DNA of 16,396 nt from positions 1 through 16,396 of the forward strand of contig PCXJ01000026.1 of assembly GCA_002787615.1 (NCBI GenBank). The letters run 5' to 3'. The DNA is from Alphaproteobacteria bacterium CG11_big_fil_rev_8_21_14_0_20_44_7. GTDB taxonomy: Bacteria; Pseudomonadota; Alphaproteobacteria; Rickettsiales; 21-14-0-20-44-7. Made by a program: the position numbers and the translations under genes. The notes beneath the pieces are model-generated. The model was not told the origin of the DNA, made no database searches, and saw only the letters and a program-made list of their open reading frames with translations. This document shows positions 13,439 through 16,396 of the stretch, piece by piece; the first letter of the stretch is position 1, and every line of letters begins with the position of its first letter.

Positions 13439-14644
13439 CTAAGCAGTAACGGCTAATTTGAGCAATTTGATTGCTTCAAAATTCACCACTTCACCGCCAA
13501 CACGTTTTGTTGTATAGAACTTCACAAACGGTTTATCGGTGAATGGGTCACGCAATACACGCATCCCGATTCTGTCAACAATCTTATAACCTCTTTTGAA
13601 GTCACCAAGGGCGACAGAAAGGCTATCACTTGCTGCAACCGGCATATCCGTTGCTTGCGCCACCGGAACACCCAACAATGTATCAGGTGCGCCTGCTGCT
13701 AGGCCGGGCTGCCAAATATATTGGTCAGTTGTTGATTCTTTCAGCAAGCGCACTGCCTGCATAACTGAGCGATTCATCAGGAATGTCGCATTTTTCGCAT
13801 ATTCATCTTTCAGGCTATAATATAAATTCACCAAGCTATCTGCGGTTACTGCCCCATCAGATTCGGAATTTATTTGCTCAATTTCACCCCAACTCGTACC
13901 TGCGGTATATTGCAAAATCCCTAGCGGTTTGCCAGAGCCATTACCATTAATAAACGCAGCATTTTCAGTTGTACTGAAAATCTCTGCAACTTTTTCGGCA
14001 ATCCATGCTTCAATATCAATTGCAGAATCATCAATCAGTTTTTGCGTTGCTTTCGGCTGAGCATACATTTCATGCACTGCGATAGATTCTTTATGAATCT
14101 GCGGTGTATTTGAATCAGAAACACTTCCGGTTTCAGTTGTCCAGCCTGCTGCGGCGGAGTCATTATCCACAATAATATCCAGCGAATCTGTGCTGATTTC
14201 CTCAATGCTTGCCAATTGGCGCATTGGTGAAGCCTCAAACACGATTTTCTCGATTCTTTGGCTTAATGTCGGCGTTACTAAATAGCCGCCATCAGGGTCA
14301 GAGCCAACACTCAATGCTTTTAGCTCAATATTATCCAGCGCATTTGTATTGCCTTTTCTCAAATATGAATCGAAAGCTTTTTTATATTCGCTTACAATTC
14401 CTGATTGAATCCCGCCAAAAGATTTGATTTCTTTTATCGGGCGGTTTGCCACAATTTCCATCTGCTCCAGACGGCTTTTTTGGTTATCCAGCGCATTATT
14501 AATTTTCGTGAGCTGCTCCATATAAAGCGGGTCAGCGCTACCTTTCTTTTCAATTTCGCTTAGTCTTGCGTCATTGACATGTTTAAAACTCTCCCAGGCA
14601 TTACCCAGAGAATTTACTTTGTCTGAAATTTCTCTTATAGACAT
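13439..14644 (-). CDS. HK97-fold major capsid protein (GTA gp5-like)
   Basis: The protein has 401 residues. Residues 1 to ~75 form a charged coiled coil (delta domain), which scaffolds assembly and is cut off in this family; the cut is likely near residues 105-112, just before ALSVGSDPDGGYLVTP. The HK97 core follows: the ASPMRQLASIEEI helix region, AAAGWTTETGSV, the GTA-typical NAAFINGNGSGKPLGIL, the ATFLMNRSVMQAVRLLKES helix, and LLGVPVAQATDMP with GDFKRGYKIVDRIGMRVLRDPFT near the end. It forms the capsid shell after protease cleavage. AAGGAAG precedes the ATG at 14644. The protease gene lies 34 bp upstream. A stem-loop and ~165 bp of AT-rich spacer separate it from downstream genes. Confidence 0.96.
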   Translation of the reverse strand: MSIREISDKVNSLGNAWESFKHVNDARLSEIEKKGSADPLYMEQLTKINNALDNQKSRLEQMEIVANRPIKEIKSFGGIQSGIVSEYKKAFDSYLRKGNTNALDNIELKALSVGSDPDGGYLVTPTLSQRIEKIVFEASPMRQLASIEEISTDSLDIIVDNDSAAAGWTTETGSVSDSNTPQIHKESIAVHEMYAQPKATQKLIDDSAIDIEAWIAEKVAEIFSTTENAAFINGNGSGKPLGILQYTAGTSWGEIEQINSESDGAVTADSLVNLYYSLKDEYAKNATFLMNRSVMQAVRLLKESTTDQYIWQPGLAAGAPDTLLGVPVAQATDMPVAASDSLSVALGDFKRGYKIVDRIGMRVLRDPFTDKPFVKFYTTKRVGGEVVNFEAIKLLKLAVTA

Positions 14645-14678
14645 TTTCTTCCTTTTATTATGTTATTGATTTTATAAG

Positions 14679-15266
14679 TTATTTTATCAAATTGAGTGAA
14701 TAGAACGCCTTATCAAGCGCGTCACTCAAATTAATTAGTTGATGTGGCAAATGCTTTTCTTCACATTCGGAATCTTCAAAAAACACATCGGATTTTACCG
14801 AGGCAATTTGCGCCATATCATTTGCGGGGAAAGTCACCAGCGAGATTTCAAACAAATCCACATCATTGATGATTCGCGCCCCGCTTTCGGCATCTATTTC
14901 CGAGTGTTTCACCGCATAGCCAATGCTCAGCCCGTTGATAACCCCCTGTTTCAACAGCGCATATGCTTCTTTTGCCTTTTGCACATCGAGCAAAAGCTTG
15001 CCCTGAACAAAAAGCCCGAATTCATCTTCGCGGATGGCTTCAAAATAGCCGATTGGCTCTTTCACATCATGTTGCCACAATAATTTTATTTCACGTCCGG
15101 ATTTATTTTCCGCGAGCGTGCGCGCAAATGCCCCGTGCAAAATTATATCATTCTGGTTGTCGATATAACCAAACACGCTGGCATATCCGGAGAATCTGCC
15201 GCTAGCATCCACCGATTTGATATCAATGGGAAAATCCACCGAAAATTTATCTTTCAATTCAATCAT
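14679..15266 (-). CDS. HK97-family prohead protease (GTA gp4-like)
   Basis: The protein has 195 residues. The herpesvirus-assemblin-like serine protease set is visible: His66 in KLLWQHDVKEPIG, Ser114 in INGLSIGYAVK, and Glu140 in VDLFEISLVTFPAND. The start FSGYASVFGYIDNQNDIIL is typical. It cuts the N-terminal delta domain of the capsid protein during head maturation. The last ~40 residues are acidic and not family-specific. AAGGAT precedes the ATG at 15266. The capsid gene follows after 34 bp; the portal gene lies ~200 bp upstream across a repeat-filled spacer, where the two normally almost touch. Confidence 0.95.
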   Translation of the reverse strand: MIELKDKFSVDFPIDIKSVDASGRFSGYASVFGYIDNQNDIILHGAFARTLAENKSGREIKLLWQHDVKEPIGYFEAIREDEFGLFVQGKLLLDVQKAKEAYALLKQGVINGLSIGYAVKHSEIDAESGARIINDVDLFEISLVTFPANDMAQIASVKSDVFFEDSECEEKHLPHQLINLSDALDKAFYSLNLIK

Positions 15267-15300
15267 TTTTTTATCCTTTTAATTCTCAACCCCTCGCCCC

Positions 15301-15366
15301 ATAGCTCCCCTCCTCACAGGAGGGGCTGGGGGAGGCACACGAAATAGCTCCCCTCCTCACAGGAGG
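15301..15366. repeat. Two direct copies of a 23-bp GC-rich palindromic unit
   Basis: The 23-bp unit beginning atagctcccc occurs at 15301-15323 and again, identically, at 15344-15366. In the first copy cccctcct (15307-15314) and aggagggg (15318-15325) form a perfect 8-bp stem with a 3-base loop. Units of this style occur between genes in many bacteria. Two copies 43 bp apart with different flanks do not make a CRISPR array. The sequence is in the spacer between portal and protease genes and would fold as stable hairpins in the mRNA. Confidence 0.8.
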
Positions 15367-15368
15367 AA

Positions 15369-15460
15369 ACTAGCAGCTAGTGAACGCAAATAAAACTTCC
15401 GAGCGCAGCGAAGGCAAGCCCATTGAGGGCGCTAAGCCTTAGTGGCGCTTGAACGCAAAT
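15369..15460. repeat. Short palindromes framed by an 11-bp direct repeat downstream of the portal gene
   Basis: The spacer holds the perfect palindrome actagcagctagt (15369-15381), the direct repeat tgaacgcaaat (15381-15391 and 15450-15460), and between them an imperfect stem built on ctaag/cttag (about 15429-15449). The 11-bp repeats frame about 58 bp, as a small inserted element might. No gene is evident. It lies immediately downstream of the portal stop codon on the minus strand, so it could act as a transcript-stability or attenuation structure. Confidence 0.5.
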
Positions 15461-15465
15461 ATAAA

Positions 15466-16396
15466 CTAAAGCCCCAGCAACTTCCGCCGTTCCTCATCAC
15501 TGAGGAAATCCGCATCCTTCACCTTATCCCACAGCGCTTCCCGCCTTGGCATCAGCGCCGGAATATTATTCAAATCCGCACTGATTTTTATTTCACCGTC
15601 AAACATCGGGGCGAGCCAGCTATTCATTGCTTCCACCAATTTTTCCACTAATGGGATCACGGTTTGTTCCCATAATGCCAATCTCGCTTCTGCCAGATTG
15701 CTATATGTATTATCCCCTGGAATCCCCAGCAATTGCGGTGGAACTCCAAATGCCAGCGCAATATCGCGTGCTGCCGAATGCTTCATATTTATGAAATCCA
15801 TATCTTTCGGCTTCAGGCTCATTTCGCGCCAATCCAGCCCGCCTTCCAGCAACAGAGGTCTTCCGGCATTTTCATAACCGCTAAACTGCTCATCCACTTG
15901 GTTTTTGATTCGGTTATACTGGTCTTCACTCAAATATCCGCCTGCATCACCATTTGCCTGCTTCACAATCAGCGCCCCGCTTGGTCGTGCCCCGTTTTGC
16001 AGCAAAGCCTGATTCCACTCGCCCGACTGATTATGCTGGTCAATACTATATGCTGCCGCTTCCACCGGAGATAGCCCATACCAATCATCGAGGGGATGGA
16101 AATTTTTCAGGTGCAGAATCTTTCTTGCCGCATAATCCTTATATTTATTTCCCTGAATCTGATAGCGATAAACGCTCGGCATGCCATCGCGTCCGGTGAT
16201 TATAGAAACTCTGTCGGGGCGCAAACTATGCAGTTCAAACGGTGCTTCATCATCTGCGCCGAGTGCCAGAATATAACAATTTCCGGCTATCAACTTATAT
16301 GAATATAATGATTCAAAAAATTCCGTGCCGCCACAACATGGGTTCGGTTTGACAATAAGTTTTCCCAGCGGGTGCTTATCAACATCCAGCGCTTCC
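15466..16396 (-). CDS. Phage/GTA portal protein (gp3-like), N-terminus beyond window
   Basis: The frame stays open to the end of the window, giving 309 visible residues; roughly the first 80-100 lie outside. The visible start reads VDKHPLGKLIVKPNP, then FFESLYSYKLIAGNCYILAL, followed by LHSLRPDRVSIITG and VYRYQIQGNKYKDYAARKIL. Next come HLKNFHPLDDWYGLSPVEAA, a GGYLSEDQYNRIKNQVDEQF helix and AFGVPPQLLGIPGDNTYSN, all hallmarks of HK97/GTA-type portals. The dodecameric portal is the DNA gate and nucleates the capsid. A TTG at 16293 is in frame but the family pattern continues upstream of it, so it is not the start. The large terminase should lie just beyond the window. Confidence 0.95.
   Translation of the reverse strand, partial: EALDVDKHPLGKLIVKPNPCCGGTEFFESLYSYKLIAGNCYILALGADDEAPFELHSLRPDRVSIITGRDGMPSVYRYQIQGNKYKDYAARKILHLKNFHPLDDWYGLSPVEAAAYSIDQHNQSGEWNQALLQNGARPSGALIVKQANGDAGGYLSEDQYNRIKNQVDEQFSGYENAGRPLLLEGGLDWREMSLKPKDMDFINMKHSAARDIALAFGVPPQLLGIPGDNTYSNLAEARLALWEQTVIPLVEKLVEAMNSWLAPMFDGEIKISADLNNIPALMPRREALWDKVKDADFLSDEERRKLLGL

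Noticed and set aside
15301..15366. Possible CRISPR array from the two identical 23-bp units
   Set aside because: Only two units, a 20-bp interval that is not spacer-like, self-complementary GC-rich units typical of interspersed repeats, and no cas genes in the window.
16291..16293. TTG at 16293 as the portal start
   Set aside because: The frame continues upstream with clear portal residues (HPLGKLIVKPNP and FFESLYSYK) to the window end, so the gene is simply cut by the window.

Overview
The window looks like a piece of an alphaproteobacterial chromosome, moderately AT-rich by eye. It holds most of the late (head and tail) genes of a Rhodobacter-type gene transfer agent (GTA) or of a closely related siphophage. 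The order on the minus strand, read from high to low coordinates, is: portal, HK97-type prohead protease, HK97-fold major capsid, small protein, head-tail connector (gp6-like), helical protein of unknown role, head-tail adaptor (gp7-like), DUF3168 tail terminator (gp8-like), TP901-1-type major tail protein (gp9-like), lysis-like pair, DUF2460 distal tail protein (gp12-like), DUF2163 hub (gp13-like), NlpC/P60 peptidase (gp14-like), giant TIM-barrel host-specificity protein (gp15-like), DUF2793 fibre, small conserved phage-type protein and holin-like protein. No gene in this series shows a frameshift or internal stop, so the system may still be functional. No terminase, integrase or regulator lies inside the window; the large terminase would be expected just beyond the high-coordinate end.

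Three departures from the standard GTA layout stand out. First, the position between gp9 and gp12, where the tail chaperone and tape-measure genes normally sit, holds an M23 peptidase with a 69-residue partner plus two plus-strand membrane-protein genes; no recognisable tape measure is present. Second, two blocks of plus-strand, apparently non-phage genes interrupt the cluster: 5543-6754, a protein resembling DUF2748, which I know from Rickettsiales, and 8870-10031, two small membrane proteins. Third, several gene boundaries carry palindromic or GC-rich interspersed repeats (1-89, 7220-7350, 11251-11310, 15301-15366) and stem-loop clusters (5421-5525, 13402-13428, 15369-15460).

The low-coordinate end carries a complete tRNA-Pro(GGG) gene with encoded CCA. 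Its 3' end is 17 bp from the last gene of the phage-like module. The DUF2748-like protein and the palindromic repeats suggest Rickettsiales or a relative, but that is inference from remembered family distribution. No stretch longer than 300 bp lacks a gene; the largest gap (15267-15465, about 200 bp) is filled by repeats.

Working model: the minus-strand genes run as one or a few long transcripts. They build a capsid (portal, protease, capsid, adaptors), a tail tube and tip (gp8, gp9, gp12-gp15), and fibres for host recognition. The M23 peptidase and the holin-like protein could release particles from the cell.
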